A DNA stretch of 64,000 nt from Ilyobacter polytropus DSM 2926 (GTDB lineage Bacteria > Fusobacteriota > Fusobacteriia > Fusobacteriales > Fusobacteriaceae). Position 1 is the stretch's first letter. Each line of letters opens with the position of its first letter. Shown piece by piece: positions 1-8,881 of the stretch. A model generated the notes under the pieces. The model did no database searches. It was not told the DNA's origin and was given only the letters and a program-made list of their open reading frames with translations. The position numbers and the translations under genes are program-made. The stretch lies in the NCBI RefSeq assembly GCF_000165505.1, contig NC_014633.1, positions 868,001-932,000 on the forward strand, read 5' to 3'.

Positions 1-581
1 AACATCTGAGAAGTTTGATCTACCATGAATATAAAGTCAGTAAGAGCTGGTGAATAAACTGCTCCTCCTGCACAAGGTCCCATTATTGCAGAGATTTGAG
101 GTATAACACCAGAGTATATAGAGTTTCTGTAGAAGATATCTCCGTATCCAGAAAGTGCATCTACAGCCTCTTGTATTCTAGCTCCACCTGAATCGTTTAA
201 CCCTACGAAAGGGGCTCCTACTTTAGCAGACATCTCCATTGCTTTACATATTTTTTTTGCGTGCATTTCACCAAGTGATCCACCAGTTACAGTAAAGTCT
301 TGTGAAAAAGCATATACAAGTCTTCCGTCAATCATTCCGTAACCAGTTACTACTGATTCAGATGGAAGATCTTGTTTGTCCATTCCAAAGTTTGTACATC
401 TGTGTTGTACGAAAGCATCGATTTCTACAAAACTTCCAGCATCAAAGAAATACTCAAGTCTCTCACGAGCTGTCATTTTACCTTTTTCGTGTTGTTTTTC
501 TATTCTCTTAGCACCACCGCCAAGAGAAATTTTTTCTTTCATTTTTAGCATCTTCTCTAATTTAGAAGCAGCAACAGACAT
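1..581 (-). CDS. mmdA: Methylmalonyl-CoA decarboxylase alpha (carboxyltransferase) subunit, partial
   Basis: The gene runs off the left edge; about 193 N-terminal residues of a family usually near 510 are visible. The ATG at 579-581 follows an AAGGGGG ribosome site. Seen are crotonase-fold carboxyltransferase motifs: [25 protein letters not shown] and [16 protein letters not shown]. In this family the subunit moves the carboxyl group of (S)-methylmalonyl-CoA to biotin on a partner protein; in propionigenic anaerobes the complex pumps Na+ across the membrane. The identical fold occurs in propionyl-CoA carboxylase beta, so the decarboxylase reading rests on its place at the end of a mutase-epimerase operon. 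The biotin carrier and membrane subunits would lie outside the window. Start 23 bp after the epimerase stop suggests co-transcription. Confidence 0.88.
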   Translation of the reverse strand, partial: MSVAASKLEKMLKMKEKISLGGGAKRIEKQHEKGKMTARERLEYFFDAGSFVEIDAFVQHRCTNFGMDKQDLPSESVVTGYGMIDGRLVYAFSQDFTVTGGSLGEMHAKKICKAMEMSAKVGAPFVGLNDSGGARIQEAVDALSGYGDIFYRNSIYSGVIPQISAIMGPCAGGAVYSPALTDFIFMVDQTSQM

Positions 582-603
582 AATTTTATAGCCCCCTTAG
601 TTT

Positions 604-1008
604 TTATTGTCTTTCACTTAATTCGATTAATACTCCGCAAGTTCCCTTTGGATGCATAAATGCTATTTTTGCTCCTCCAGCACCATATCTAGGAGATTCG
701 TCGATCATTCTGTATCCTTTTTCTTTCATATCTGCAATAGCTTCCTCAATGTTTTCTACTTTAAAAGCTACGTGTTGAACTCCTTCACCTTTTTTGTCGA
801 TGAATTTTGCAATAGGACCGTCTGGAGAAGTAGACTCTAATAATTCAATCTCAGTGTCTCCAACTGGCATAAAAGCAACTCTTACTTTTTGCTCTTCTAC
901 AGTTTCGATTCCGTGTAGTGGGATACCCATTACGTCCTCATAAAATTTTACAACAGCGTCAAGATCTTTTACAGCAATACCAATGTGATCTACTTTTAAT
1001 GCTTTCAT
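604..1008 (-). CDS. mce: Methylmalonyl-CoA epimerase
   Basis: 134 residues, the normal length for this small VOC-fold (glyoxalase/bleomycin-resistance) enzyme, which interconverts (R)- and (S)-methylmalonyl-CoA. The two beta-alpha-beta-beta-beta halves are visible: the first opens LKVDHIGIAVKDLDAVVKFY with metal ligand His8, the second contains GVQHVAFKVENIEEAI with the second His, and the C-terminal CGVLIELSE supplies the Glu ligand. A ribosome site (GGAGG) precedes the ATG at 1008. It sits between meaB and the decarboxylase gene: the mutase makes the R epimer and the decarboxylase uses the S epimer, so the operon order fits the chemistry. Cytoplasmic. Function assignment is firm. Confidence 0.95.
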   Translation of the reverse strand: MKALKVDHIGIAVKDLDAVVKFYEDVMGIPLHGIETVEEQKVRVAFMPVGDTEIELLESTSPDGPIAKFIDKKGEGVQHVAFKVENIEEAIADMKEKGYRMIDESPRYGAGGAKIAFMHPKGTCGVLIELSERQ

Positions 1009-1030
1009 TTTTACCTCCCATTTATTTTTA

Positions 1031-1969
1031 TTAATTCATATTTATTTTTTCTAATATCATTTCTGCAGCTGAATAAGGATCTGTTTCCTTTTTGGCAACC
1101 TTTTGAGATAAATCATCTATAACTTCACCGTTATATGTTTTCTCAAAAAGCTTTCTTGTCATTCTTTCTTTAACTATTGTCAAAAGCTCACTTTTTCTGT
1201 TCTCTACTCTTCTGACATGACCTTTTCCACTACCAGTCATATATTCACGGTGTTCAAATATAGAGTCAAGCAGCTCTTTAATACCCTGATTTTCAACAGC
1301 AATAGCCATATTAACCGGAGGATTCCACTCATTTTTATTGAATTCGAGCATCATCCGAATTTCACGTGCTGTTTTTTCAGCTCCGTCTCTGTCTGCTTTG
1401 TTTATTACAAACACATCTCCGATTTCCATAACTCCTGCTTTGATTGCCTGGATATCGTCCCCTAATCCTGGGACCATTACCATAAGTGTTGTATCACATG
1501 ATTTTACGATGTCAACTTCTGACTGTCCTACTCCCACAGTTTCAACAAATATGTACTCGCAGCCGTATATATCCAATACATCCACAGCTACTCCTGTAGC
1601 CTCTGAGATTCCTCCCAGATTTCCTCTAGCACCCATTGATCTTATAAAAACACCTGGGTCTGTATTAAGATCGCTCATTCTTATTCTATCACCAAGGATA
1701 GCTCCACCTGTGAATGGACTTGTAGGGTCTACTGCAATAACTCCTACTTTGTGTCCTGCGGCTCTGCATACTTTTACAAGTTTGTCTGTCAAAGTACTTT
1801 TTCCTGCCCCAGGAGGGCCGGTAACACCTATAACATAGGCGTTACCAGTTTTGTGATAAAGCTCTTTTATCACATCTAAAGCCTCTTGTTGTCCGTTTTC
1901 ACCCATGGATATCAATCTAGCAGCAGCCCTTTTCTTCCCTTCTAAAAGTCCTTGCTTAAAATCTTCCAT
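1031..1969 (-). CDS. meaB: Methylmalonyl-CoA mutase-associated GTPase MeaB
   Basis: 312 residues of the MeaB/ArgK branch of SIMIBI G3E GTPases. The Walker A GPPGAGKST is at residues 51-59; MeaB-specific segments follow, including VDPTSPFTGGAILGDRIRM, a MGARGNLGG segment, VETVGVGQSEVDI and the base-recognition NKAD. MeaB guards B12-dependent methylmalonyl-CoA mutase: it gates cofactor loading and ejects inactivated cobalamin. Its gene directly follows the mutase small subunit (19 bp gap) in the same direction, as expected. The ATG at 1969 has a GGAG-type ribosome site. The alternative name arginine/ornithine kinase (ArgK) is a legacy misassignment for this family; context settles it. Confidence 0.95.
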   Translation of the reverse strand: MEDFKQGLLEGKKRAAARLISMGENGQQEALDVIKELYHKTGNAYVIGVTGPPGAGKSTLTDKLVKVCRAAGHKVGVIAVDPTSPFTGGAILGDRIRMSDLNTDPGVFIRSMGARGNLGGISEATGVAVDVLDIYGCEYIFVETVGVGQSEVDIVKSCDTTLMVMVPGLGDDIQAIKAGVMEIGDVFVINKADRDGAEKTAREIRMMLEFNKNEWNPPVNMAIAVENQGIKELLDSIFEHREYMTGSGKGHVRRVENRKSELLTIVKERMTRKLFEKTYNGEVIDDLSQKVAKKETDPYSAAEMILEKINMN

Positions 1970-1987
1970 AGCACTTCTCCTAAGAAA

Positions 1988-2383
1988 CTATTTTTTTACG
2001 TTAGCTTTGATATAATCAATTGTAACTGATGTTGGAGTTCCTGGAGTGAATATTTCTGCACAACCATTTTCTTTTAAGAAAGGGATGTCATCTGCAGGGA
2101 TTACTCCTCCACCTACGAATAATACATCGTCTGCTCCTTCAGCTTTAAGTAATTTTGCAATTTTTGGAAGTAGTGTGCTGTGAGCTCCTGAAAGGATGCT
2201 GCAAGCAACTACGTCTACATCTTCTTGTATAGCAGCATTTACGATTTCTTCAGGTGTTTGACGAAGTCCAGTATAGATAACTTCCATTCCTGCATCTCTA
2301 AGTGCTCTTGCTACAACTTTTGCTCCTCTATCATGTCCATCAAGACCTGGTTTAGCTACTAAAACTCTAATAGGTTTATCCAT
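1988..2383 (-). CDS. Methylmalonyl-CoA mutase, cobalamin-binding small subunit
   Basis: 131 residues forming one Rossmann-like B12-binding domain. The lower-axial-ligand signature DxHxxG is read as DGHDRG at residues 15-20, with His17 as the predicted cobalt ligand, followed by the usual [14 protein letters not shown] and FVGGGVIP segments. In many bacteria this domain is the C-terminus of a fused mutase chain; here it is a separate gene 32 bp after the large subunit, the split arrangement seen in archaea and several anaerobes. With the large subunit it converts succinyl-CoA to (R)-methylmalonyl-CoA by a radical rearrangement. Ribosome site AGGAGG precedes the ATG. Confidence 0.95.
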   Translation of the reverse strand: MDKPIRVLVAKPGLDGHDRGAKVVARALRDAGMEVIYTGLRQTPEEIVNAAIQEDVDVVACSILSGAHSTLLPKIAKLLKAEGADDVLFVGGGVIPADDIPFLKENGCAEIFTPGTPTSVTIDYIKANVKK

Positions 2384-2415
2384 TTTTAAATCCTCCTAAA
2401 ATCTATTATTAATTA

Positions 2416-4092
2416 TTATAACTTGATGCTTTGCTTGTACTCTCCGAATACCTCTCTCATAACTCCACAGATTTCTCCAAGAGTTCCGTATGCTCTTACA
2501 GCATCAACAATGTAAGGCATTAGGTTTTCATCTGTAGAACAAGCAGCTTTTAGAGCAGCTAGTTTTTCAGCAACTGCATCGTTGTCTCTCTTAGCCTTAA
2601 GTGCGTTTATTTTATCAGTCTGCATTTGTCCAACAGCTGGATCAACTTTTAATAGATCTTTTGGTGCGTCTTCCTTGATTATGTATTTGTTCATACCAAC
2701 GATGACTCTGTCACCTTTTTCGATATCCATTTGGTAGTTGTAAGCAGCATCCATGATCTCTTCTTGGATATAACCTTTTTCGATAGCAGCTGGTGCTCCA
2801 CCAAGCTCGTCAATTTTCTTGATGAACTCCATAGCTTTATCTTCGATATCTTTTGTTTTTGCTTCGATGTAGTAAGATCCTGCTAATGGATCTACTGTAT
2901 TAGTAACTCCACTTTCTTCTGCAACTATTTGTTGAGTTCTAAGTGCAACCATAACTGATGCTTCAGTAGGAAGAGCTAGAGCCTCATCTTTAGAGTTTGT
3001 ATGTAGAGATTGAGTTCCACCCATTACAGCAGCAAGAGTTTGGATAGCAACTCTTACGATGTTGTTTTCAGGCTGTTGTGCAGTAAGAGTAGATCCTCCT
3101 GTTTGAGTATGGAATTTAAGAGCCATTGATTTTGCACTCTTAGCTCCAAATCTTTCTTTCATGATCTTAGCCCAAAGTCTTCTAGCAGCTCTGTATTTTG
3201 CTACTTCTTCTAAAAGGTCATTGTGAGCATTGAAGAAGAATGAAAGTCTAGGAGCAAATGTATCTACGTCTAGTCCAGCTTTTACAGCTGCATCAACGTA
3301 TGCGATACCATCAGCAAGAGTGAATCCTACTTCTTGAGCAGCTGTAGATCCAGCTTCTCTGATATGGTATCCAGATATTGAGATTGTATTCCACTGAGGT
3401 ACTTCTTTTGAACAATATTCGAAAATATTAGTTATAAGTCTCATTGATGGAGTAGGTGGGAATATGTAAGTTCCTCTAGCAATGTATTCTTTTAAGATAT
3501 CGTTTTGGATAGTTCCTCTAAGTTTATCAGCAGAAACTCCTTGCTTTTCAGCAACTACGATGTACATAGCAAGTAGTACAGACGCAGGTCCGTTGATTGT
3601 CATTGAAGTACTTACTTTACCAAGATCGATTCCTCCGAATAGGATCTCCATGTCAGCTAGTGAATCGATAGCAACTCCAACTTTTCCAACTTCTCCTTCA
3701 GATAATTCGTGATCTGAGTCATAACCTATCTGTGTAGGAAGGTCAAATGCAACTGAAAGTCCCATTGATCCTTGCTCGATAAGATACTTGTATCTCTTGT
3801 TTGATTCTTCTGCAGTTGAGAATCCAGCGTACATTCTCATTGTCCAGAATCTACCTCTATACATTGTAGGCTGTACCCCTCTTGTAAACGGATATTCTCC
3901 AGGGAAACCTAATTCTGAAAGGTAATCTACACCCTCTACATCAGCAGGTGTATAAAGTCTTTCAATTTCTTCTCCTGATCCAGTTACAAACTGGGATCTC
4001 ATTTCAGGTCTTTTTTCTAGACCTTTTTTTGTTTTCTCGTCGTACTTTGCAAATCCTTCTTTCACTTCAGCGAGTTTTTCCGCTTTGAACAT
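2416..4092 (-). CDS. Methylmalonyl-CoA mutase, catalytic large subunit
   Basis: 558 residues, the length expected for the stand-alone catalytic domain. It starts with a dimer/linker segment, then a TIM barrel that wraps the CoA ester: the substrate-binding stretch [18 protein letters not shown] carries Tyr78, and [15 protein letters not shown] carries His243, matching the family's conserved Tyr and His near the substrate. No B12-binding domain follows; that is the next gene. The pair carries out the reversible 1,2-rearrangement of succinyl-CoA and methylmalonyl-CoA. An AAGGAGG site lies before the ATG at 4092. In this fermenter the flux is probably succinyl-CoA to methylmalonyl-CoA, because the CoA transferase and decarboxylase flank it. 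Confidence 0.96.
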   Translation of the reverse strand: MFKAEKLAEVKEGFAKYDEKTKKGLEKRPEMRSQFVTGSGEEIERLYTPADVEGVDYLSELGFPGEYPFTRGVQPTMYRGRFWTMRMYAGFSTAEESNKRYKYLIEQGSMGLSVAFDLPTQIGYDSDHELSEGEVGKVGVAIDSLADMEILFGGIDLGKVSTSMTINGPASVLLAMYIVVAEKQGVSADKLRGTIQNDILKEYIARGTYIFPPTPSMRLITNIFEYCSKEVPQWNTISISGYHIREAGSTAAQEVGFTLADGIAYVDAAVKAGLDVDTFAPRLSFFFNAHNDLLEEVAKYRAARRLWAKIMKERFGAKSAKSMALKFHTQTGGSTLTAQQPENNIVRVAIQTLAAVMGGTQSLHTNSKDEALALPTEASVMVALRTQQIVAEESGVTNTVDPLAGSYYIEAKTKDIEDKAMEFIKKIDELGGAPAAIEKGYIQEEIMDAAYNYQMDIEKGDRVIVGMNKYIIKEDAPKDLLKVDPAVGQMQTDKINALKAKRDNDAVAEKLAALKAACSTDENLMPYIVDAVRAYGTLGEICGVMREVFGEYKQSIKL

Positions 4093-4138
4093 ATGAAGTT
4101 CCTCCTTGAATAAAATAATTAGTTTGTTGGAAATTTAT

Positions 4139-5641
4139 CTATTTAATTTTCATGCTGCCAGTTTTAACGAACCTATCATGCCAAGAAAGTGACTCACCAA
4201 TAATGTGCGGCTCGTGACCTCCAACCTCTTTCTCAGCTCTTTCAAGATAATCAAGTAATGCAGGTCTATAGTCAGGGTGAGCACAGTTATTTATTATAGC
4301 TCTAGCTCTTTCTCTTGCAGTAAGACCTCTAAGGTCAGCTGTACCCTGCTCAGTAACAATTACCTGCACATCATGCTCAGTATGATCTACATGAGATACC
4401 ATAGGTACGATTGAAGAGATGTCTCCTCCTTTAGCTGTAGAAACAGTTGTGTATATTGAAATATAAGCATTTCTAGTAAAGTCTCCAGACCCACCTAAAC
4501 CATTCATCATTCTGTTACCCATGATCATAGTTGAGTTTACATGTCCGTACATATCTACTTCTATAGCTGTGTTCATTGCTATTACACCAAGCTGTCTTGT
4601 TAAGATTGGGTTGTTAGAAATTTCCATCGGTCTTAGTATACAGTATTTTGCATAATGTTTCATGTTTTCTTTTAATTTTACCAATCCTGTGTCAGAAGGT
4701 GTGAATGAAGTTCCTGATGCAACCCTTACTTTTCCTGCATCGATAAGGTCAAACATTGAATCCTGAATAACCTCTGTATAACATGTAAGATCTTTAAAAT
4801 CAGAATCTACTAGTCCACCTAGTACTGCGTTTGCAACAGATCCCACTCCCGATTGAAGCGGTAGAAGATTTTCAGGAAGTCTTCCCTCTGCAACCTCTTT
4901 TTTGAAGAATTCTATTATGTTTGCTGATATTTTTTTAGAATCCTCATCTATTGCTCCTAGAGGTCTAACGTTATCAGGAATGTCACATTCTACGATTGCT
5001 GCGATTTTAGCAGGATCACATGGAATATAAGTAGTTCCTATTCTGTCTCCTGGATCTTTTAATGGAATAGGCTCACTAAATGGTGGCTTTTTCACTGAAT
5101 ATATGTCATGACAACCTTCAAGTTCCATAGGTTGAGTCGAGTTGATTTCAACGATTACGATATCTGCATTTGCTATTCCTTGTGGAGATACTCCTACTGA
5201 TGTTGTAGGTATAATTCCTCCGTCTTCAGTTATTGCAATTGCCTCTACAATGGCTATATCTATGTTTCCAAAGAAACCATAGTCAATATATCTAGGTACA
5301 TGGCTAAGGTGCATATCTTGGTATGCCACTGTTCCTGCATTTAGTGCTTTTCTCATATCTTTGTTTGTCTGATATGGGAATCTTCTTGCGATCGCTCCTG
5401 CTCTAGTCAGTGCTCCGTCTAACTCATCCCCTACAGATGCTCCTGTAATAAGAGTAAGGTCATATTTTTCCTCTGAAGCTTCTGCCATCTTTGCTAATGC
5501 AAGAGGTACAGCTTTAGGATAACCTGCTGGCGTGAATCCACTTGTAACAAGAGTCATTCCAGGTTTTACAAGCTTTGCAGCTTCTTCTGCTGTGGTAACT
5601 TTTTTCTTCAGTTCTTCGCAACGAATACGTTCTTTTAACAT
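4139..5641 (-). CDS. Acetyl-CoA hydrolase/transferase family CoA transferase, probably propionyl-CoA:succinate
   Basis: 500 residues of the Cat1/ScpC/AarC class of CoA transferases. The glutamate that forms the covalent CoA thioester is predicted to be Glu290 in LTCYTEVIQDSMFDL, after the oxyanion-type loop QSGVGSVANAVLGGL. The C-terminal part has GLGGSGDF and VIVTEQGTADLRG, typical of the family. Family members accept acetyl-, succinyl-, propionyl- or butyryl-CoA, and sequence alone does not fix the donor. Being the first gene of the mutase-epimerase-decarboxylase operon, it most likely swaps CoA from propionyl-CoA to succinate, closing the cycle without ATP cost. Start ATG at 5641 follows a weak GAGGTGGG site. 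Confidence 0.92.
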   Translation of the reverse strand: MLKERIRCEELKKKVTTAEEAAKLVKPGMTLVTSGFTPAGYPKAVPLALAKMAEASEEKYDLTLITGASVGDELDGALTRAGAIARRFPYQTNKDMRKALNAGTVAYQDMHLSHVPRYIDYGFFGNIDIAIVEAIAITEDGGIIPTTSVGVSPQGIANADIVIVEINSTQPMELEGCHDIYSVKKPPFSEPIPLKDPGDRIGTTYIPCDPAKIAAIVECDIPDNVRPLGAIDEDSKKISANIIEFFKKEVAEGRLPENLLPLQSGVGSVANAVLGGLVDSDFKDLTCYTEVIQDSMFDLIDAGKVRVASGTSFTPSDTGLVKLKENMKHYAKYCILRPMEISNNPILTRQLGVIAMNTAIEVDMYGHVNSTMIMGNRMMNGLGGSGDFTRNAYISIYTTVSTAKGGDISSIVPMVSHVDHTEHDVQVIVTEQGTADLRGLTARERARAIINNCAHPDYRPALLDYLERAEKEVGGHEPHIIGESLSWHDRFVKTGSMKIK

Positions 5642-5704
5642 ATACTTTATCCCACCTCGTCTTATAATATGTTTTTGCTATTTATTTAGAGTTCAATACA
5701 CTAA

Positions 5705-5734
5705 AATATATTTTAAAAATAAAACTGATTTCAA
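5705..5734 (-). promoter_or_regulatory. Candidate sigma-70 promoter of the propionate operon
   Basis: On the minus strand TTGAAA (5729-5734) and TATATT (5705-5710) are 18 bases apart, about 65 bases before the CoA transferase start. The fit is good but the surrounding DNA is very A/T-rich, so chance matches are likely. Confidence 0.5.
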
Positions 5735-5753
5735 ATTACTGAGTTTATTTTGA

Positions 5754-5793
5754 GCAGAACACAGATATTGTTGTTTTCAAATCTGTGTTCTGC
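5754..5793. terminator. Hairpin after the AspT-type exchanger gene
   Basis: Perfect 13-bp inverted repeat GCAGAACACAGAT / ATCTGTGTTCTGC with a 14-base loop, just past the exchanger stop codon at 5803. The T-run lies on the plus side (CATTTTTTATT); in the minus direction, where the gene is read, the tail is TCAAAATAAA and not U-rich. It may be a weak terminator or an mRNA 3'-end stabiliser. Confidence 0.6.
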
Positions 5794-5802
5794 CATTTTT
5801 TA

Positions 5803-7167
5803 TTACATAGGCATTTTATGTAAGATTATTGTGAACAGTACCATTCCAAAGAGTGCAAATGGATATGTAGCTCCGTATCCTGCTGCTGGGTCATCATTAC
5901 CTACTGCATCGATTGCCACTCCTAGTCCAGGAGTAGATGTCATACCACCACAGATAGCTCCTGAAAGCATGATCCAGTTGATTCCCATAGCGTATTTACC
6001 TACGATGAATCCGATTGTCATTGCAATGATTCCAACCATTAGTGAAACAAATGCTAGGAAAAGTCCTGATCCAGTAAGTGAATCAATAACTGCAAATCCA
6101 TATCTAAGTCCTACTATTGCTAAGAAAAGAGCAAGTCCTACTTCTCTTATAGCTGCAAGGATTTTCTTATCCATTCTAAAGTGGAACATTCCAACTTTAC
6201 CAATGTAACCAAATACTAGAGATGCTATTAGTACTCCTCCTGTAGAACCAAGTCCGAAGTAACCTAGAGGTCCTAAGAATATTTTGATCTTACCGATAAA
6301 GTAACCTACTGCACATGCAAGTATAAATGCTGTAAGGTCAAAAGTTACTGTTTCTATCTCTTTTACTCCGCCAGCTGCTTCTGCTGCTGCCATCTCTTCG
6401 TTAAACTTTTTATATTCTTCATCTACATTAAGTCTGAATAAAATTGGGAAGAATCTCATAGCTAAGATAACTATTATTACTCCGAATGGATATCCGATAG
6501 CATGTCCTACTCCAACTCCTGCTTCTGCTTTTACTACGAATTCATCAATTTGTTCTGGTGTAAGAGAAGCTGTATTTTCAAGTGTTACTGCCTCTTCACC
6601 AAGGATGTTTAGTATTCTTTCTTTATTATGATCATTTTGGTTGCTATAGTCTTCAGCCCATCCTCTAGCGTGCTCTCTAGCTGTCTCGATGGCTGCTGCC
6701 AGTCCTGGAGAACTTGTAAGAGCTCCTGTATAAACACCTGAAACCTCATAAGGGCTTGCACTTTTACTCATAAGAGTAAGTCCGTAAGTAGTAGCCGCTC
6801 CTAAAAGAGTGATGATAAATCCAAGAATTATGAATTTTGCACCGTATTTTTTAATAATAATACCGATCTTGTCTGCTGCAAGAAGTCCAACCGCTGCAAC
6901 GAATAGTATCAAGAAAAGTAAAAAGAACATTTTATCTACAACTGATATCTTTAGAAGCTTGTGAGCCGCTTTTACATGACTAGCAACATCTCCTGCTGCG
7001 ACAGTATCTACTGCCATCTTTCTTACTGCCCATCCCATTCCAAGTCCTGTAAAAAGGGTCCCTGAAGTTCCTATTTTTAAAAGTTTACCAAGTATCATTC
7101 CTGTAACAACTGCGACGAACATCAGAACAAACTGGTCCATCATAAAAGTCATCAAATCAAATTTCAT
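5803..7167 (-). CDS. AspT/YidE/YbjL-type exchanger (membrane)
   Basis: 454 residues, strongly hydrophobic, with two copies of the family duplication. The first half ends SSPGLAAAIETARE...GHAIGYPFGVI; the second ends GGMTSTPGLGVAIDAVG...YGATYPFALFGM. This tandem repeat is the hallmark of the aspartate:alanine exchanger family, inner-membrane carriers with about 10-12 helices. Most members have TrkA-C (RCK) domains between the halves; here only about 60 hydrophilic residues are present, so a regulatory domain is missing. Family members include aspartate/alanine antiporters and succinate exporters, so beside a succinate-propionate operon a dicarboxylate substrate is a reasonable guess. The start at 7167 has a GAGGGAGG ribosome site. 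Confidence 0.82.
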   Translation of the reverse strand: MKFDLMTFMMDQFVLMFVAVVTGMILGKLLKIGTSGTLFTGLGMGWAVRKMAVDTVAAGDVASHVKAAHKLLKISVVDKMFFLLFLILFVAAVGLLAADKIGIIIKKYGAKFIILGFIITLLGAATTYGLTLMSKSASPYEVSGVYTGALTSSPGLAAAIETAREHARGWAEDYSNQNDHNKERILNILGEEAVTLENTASLTPEQIDEFVVKAEAGVGVGHAIGYPFGVIIVILAMRFFPILFRLNVDEEYKKFNEEMAAAEAAGGVKEIETVTFDLTAFILACAVGYFIGKIKIFLGPLGYFGLGSTGGVLIASLVFGYIGKVGMFHFRMDKKILAAIREVGLALFLAIVGLRYGFAVIDSLTGSGLFLAFVSLMVGIIAMTIGFIVGKYAMGINWIMLSGAICGGMTSTPGLGVAIDAVGNDDPAAGYGATYPFALFGMVLFTIILHKMPM

Positions 7168-7221
7168 AATTCCTCCCTCGTTATGTTTTGGTGAAAATAA
7201 TAACTCATAAAGCTATAGTAT

Positions 7222-7300
7222 TCCTAAAAGATGTACACGCAAGGTCAGCAAAGCTGCCCCGAAAGATTCTTAAGATGCTGTTAGGGTCCGGATCCTATTT
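7222..7300 (-). other. Unexplained G+C-rich leader upstream of the exchanger gene
   Basis: About 45% G+C in a non-coding stretch, clearly above neighbouring intergenic DNA. Read on the minus strand it contains short self-complementary pieces: GGATCC followed by GGACCC, TCTTAAGA, and GCAGC TTT GCTG. It lies 55-130 bases before the exchanger start, where a 5' leader would be. No known riboswitch consensus (cobalamin, glycine, T-box, fluoride) was recognised. Confidence 0.4.
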
Positions 7301-7335
7301 TCTCAAGAAAATTTTAGTATGTTTCTATAAAATAA

Positions 7336-7435
7336 AAAAGTTGATATACTCTCTCCTCGGTCCATACATTATAGCGGTTACATAAAAATGTTTCACGCCT
7401 AATATACTTCTCTTAAAGAAAGTAAATCAACTTTT
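7336..7435. other. Long-stem RNA structure between the DUF3870 and exchanger genes
   Basis: The arms at 7336-7350 and 7421-7435 pair over 14 of 15 positions (AAAAGTTGATATACT against AGTAAATCAACTTTT). The 70-base interior has an imperfect inner hairpin, GCGGTTACAT / ATGTTTCACGC. T-rich tails lie on both sides, so it could terminate transcripts in either direction. On the minus strand the left arm also overlaps TTGATT-18-TATATT, a possible exchanger promoter, so terminator and promoter readings compete. Confidence 0.45.
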
Positions 7436-7485
7436 ATTTTACCGTTTAAAGAACAAAGGGTCGCTTTATTCCCGCGGCAAAACCG

Positions 7486-7821
7486 TCACTTACTAGTTTC
7501 CAGGGCTTTTCTGTTTTCTAAAGCTTTGAGGTATCGATCACAACATATTTTCGTCGCAGTTATTAATGCCTTCCTAGTGGAGCCATGATAATCGTTTTTG
7601 AATTTATGCTCGAGAGCACTGATATCAGTCAGCTTCTCTCCTTCAAGTATCCTCTTTACAAATTCTCTAGCTAATTTCGTTACCAGCGAACAGTCTGCTT
7701 TAATAATTTCTCCAGTTTCTACATCTACTTCCATGCTAACACCTATAACGGAATAAACGTCAGATGCAGAAATTCCTCCTGGTATTTTTGAATACCCTGT
7801 GACTAACACTCTATTTCCCAT
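7486..7821 (-). CDS. DUF3870 domain protein
   Basis: 111 residues that match my recollection of the DUF3870 family: an N-terminal strand region (VLVTGYSKIPGGISASDVYS), a central SMEVDVETGEIIKADCSLVT, a helix AREFVKRILEG, and the conserved tail KNDYHGSTRKALITATKICCDRY. No catalytic motif is known for this family. No signal peptide or membrane segment. It lies upstream of the exchanger gene in the same direction but is separated by 318 bases carrying a terminator-like structure, so the two may not share a transcript. The ATG at 7821 follows an AGGGGTG site. In my memory the family occurs beside catabolic genes in anaerobes; function unknown. Confidence 0.75.
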   Translation of the reverse strand: MGNRVLVTGYSKIPGGISASDVYSVIGVSMEVDVETGEIIKADCSLVTKLAREFVKRILEGEKLTDISALEHKFKNDYHGSTRKALITATKICCDRYLKALENRKALETSK

Positions 7822-8259
7822 TGCAACACCCCTGAGAAAATTTTCTGTAATTATCGTTTAGTAACATCATTCACATTAAAGGTATACCTCTTTTTTAGCA
7901 TTATATTCAATCACTTTTTATCAATGTTAGTCATATATAGAGTATATATTACCCCTCTGCCCCTGTGATACCAAAGAAATTAATTCTATAATCGCTTTTA
8001 AAAAAAATTAAAAAAACATAAAAAATGTTTTGATTACACACGTTTTGAAATTTCTTCGAATTCAAAACATTTATAAAATTTATCTTTAGAATTCTTTTTG
8101 TAAATAATTCAAGCTGTAACTTTTTTTGAAATACAGTTATATAATTCACAATCTATAACAAAAAATAAAATCAGTGCACTGAAAACTGCTATTTATACAC
8201 TGATTTTTAAATAAAAACAATTTAGGGTATTCATTCTGGGAAAATATTAGCTCTGAAAA
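7822..8259. other. Intergenic stretch, no gene seen
   Basis: 438 bases of A/T-rich DNA. Apart from the terminator at 8167-8207 and space for the DUF3870 promoter, no gene or RNA is supported. A 66-codon minus-strand reading frame here has low-complexity composition and no ribosome site. Confidence 0.6.
8167..8207 (-). terminator. Intrinsic terminator of the DUF2914 gene
   Basis: Arms AAAATCAGTG and CACTGATTTT, followed on the minus strand by TTTTATTTTTTG, about 50 bases past the stop codon at 8260. Confidence 0.85.
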
Positions 8260-8652
8260 TTACTGTACAGTGAACTCTCTAGATTCCAAAATTACTCCGT
8301 TATCGTCGGTCAAATCGACTATCCAGCTCCCTTTGTCATATAAATTTTTGGATGACCATGTACGCCATCTATAACCTTTTATTTTAAGTGAAACAGATGC
8401 CATCATTTCTTTTGTTCCGTCGTCTTTTAATAGATACCAGTTATGAAAAACTTTTTTTTCATCTGTTCCTATATCTGTAAGTTCCGTAAAAAATACCGCT
8501 CGCTCTCCAAAATAAAACAAATTTCTATGGGGAGCAGGTTCTTTTTGAACTATAGCGTCAGTCAGAACAGATCTCGAGACGTTATAGGATGTCTCTCCAT
8601 AGGCTAAACTTAAAACTGCCATAAAAAATATCAAACTTAATATTTTCTTCAT
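8260..8652 (-). CDS. Secreted DUF2914 domain protein
   Basis: 130 residues. The first 19 form a signal peptide (MKKILSLIFFMAVLSLAYG) ending in a likely cleavage site, so the mature protein is periplasmic. The rest fits DUF2914: an early SRSVLTDAIVQKEP, a FFTEL motif near residue 55, HNWYLLKD, and the hallmark GYRWRTWSSKNLYDKGSW before a final strand GVILESREF. This small all-beta domain is found alone or on membrane and cell-wall proteins; its role is not known to me. Single gene with its own terminator, divergent from the secreted gene at 8882. Ribosome site GGGAGG before the ATG. Confidence 0.8.
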   Translation of the reverse strand: MKKILSLIFFMAVLSLAYGETSYNVSRSVLTDAIVQKEPAPHRNLFYFGERAVFFTELTDIGTDEKKVFHNWYLLKDDGTKEMMASVSLKIKGYRWRTWSSKNLYDKGSWIVDLTDDNGVILESREFTVQ

Positions 8653-8806
8653 GATAAATACCTCCCTAGTTTAAAAGAAATACCCTTTAGTATCTCAATG
8701 TTATTATTTTTTTATTCATTGGTAAAAAACCTGTGATTATAAATATTATATACTAAATTTAAATCCAATACTTTTTTTAATAAAATTTAATTAAAAAAAC
8801 ACAATT

Positions 8807-8835
8807 TTGACACATAGGATACCTAGTATTTTATT
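8807..8835 (+). promoter_or_regulatory. Candidate promoter of the gene at 8882
   Basis: TTGACA (8807-8812), 17-base spacer, TTTATT (8830-8835). The -35 is perfect; the -10 is weak. The site lies about 45 bases before the ribosome site. Confidence 0.5.
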
Positions 8836-8881
8836 TAGTTATTATCTAATTTAAAATTTTTATTTAAATGGAGGTATGCCT

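Noticed and set aside
1338-1838. 166-codon plus-strand frame
   Set aside because: Antisense to meaB; its open frame results from the codon pattern of the real gene.
7949-8149. 66-codon minus-strand frame
   Set aside because: A/T-driven composition, no ribosome site, no recognisable domain.
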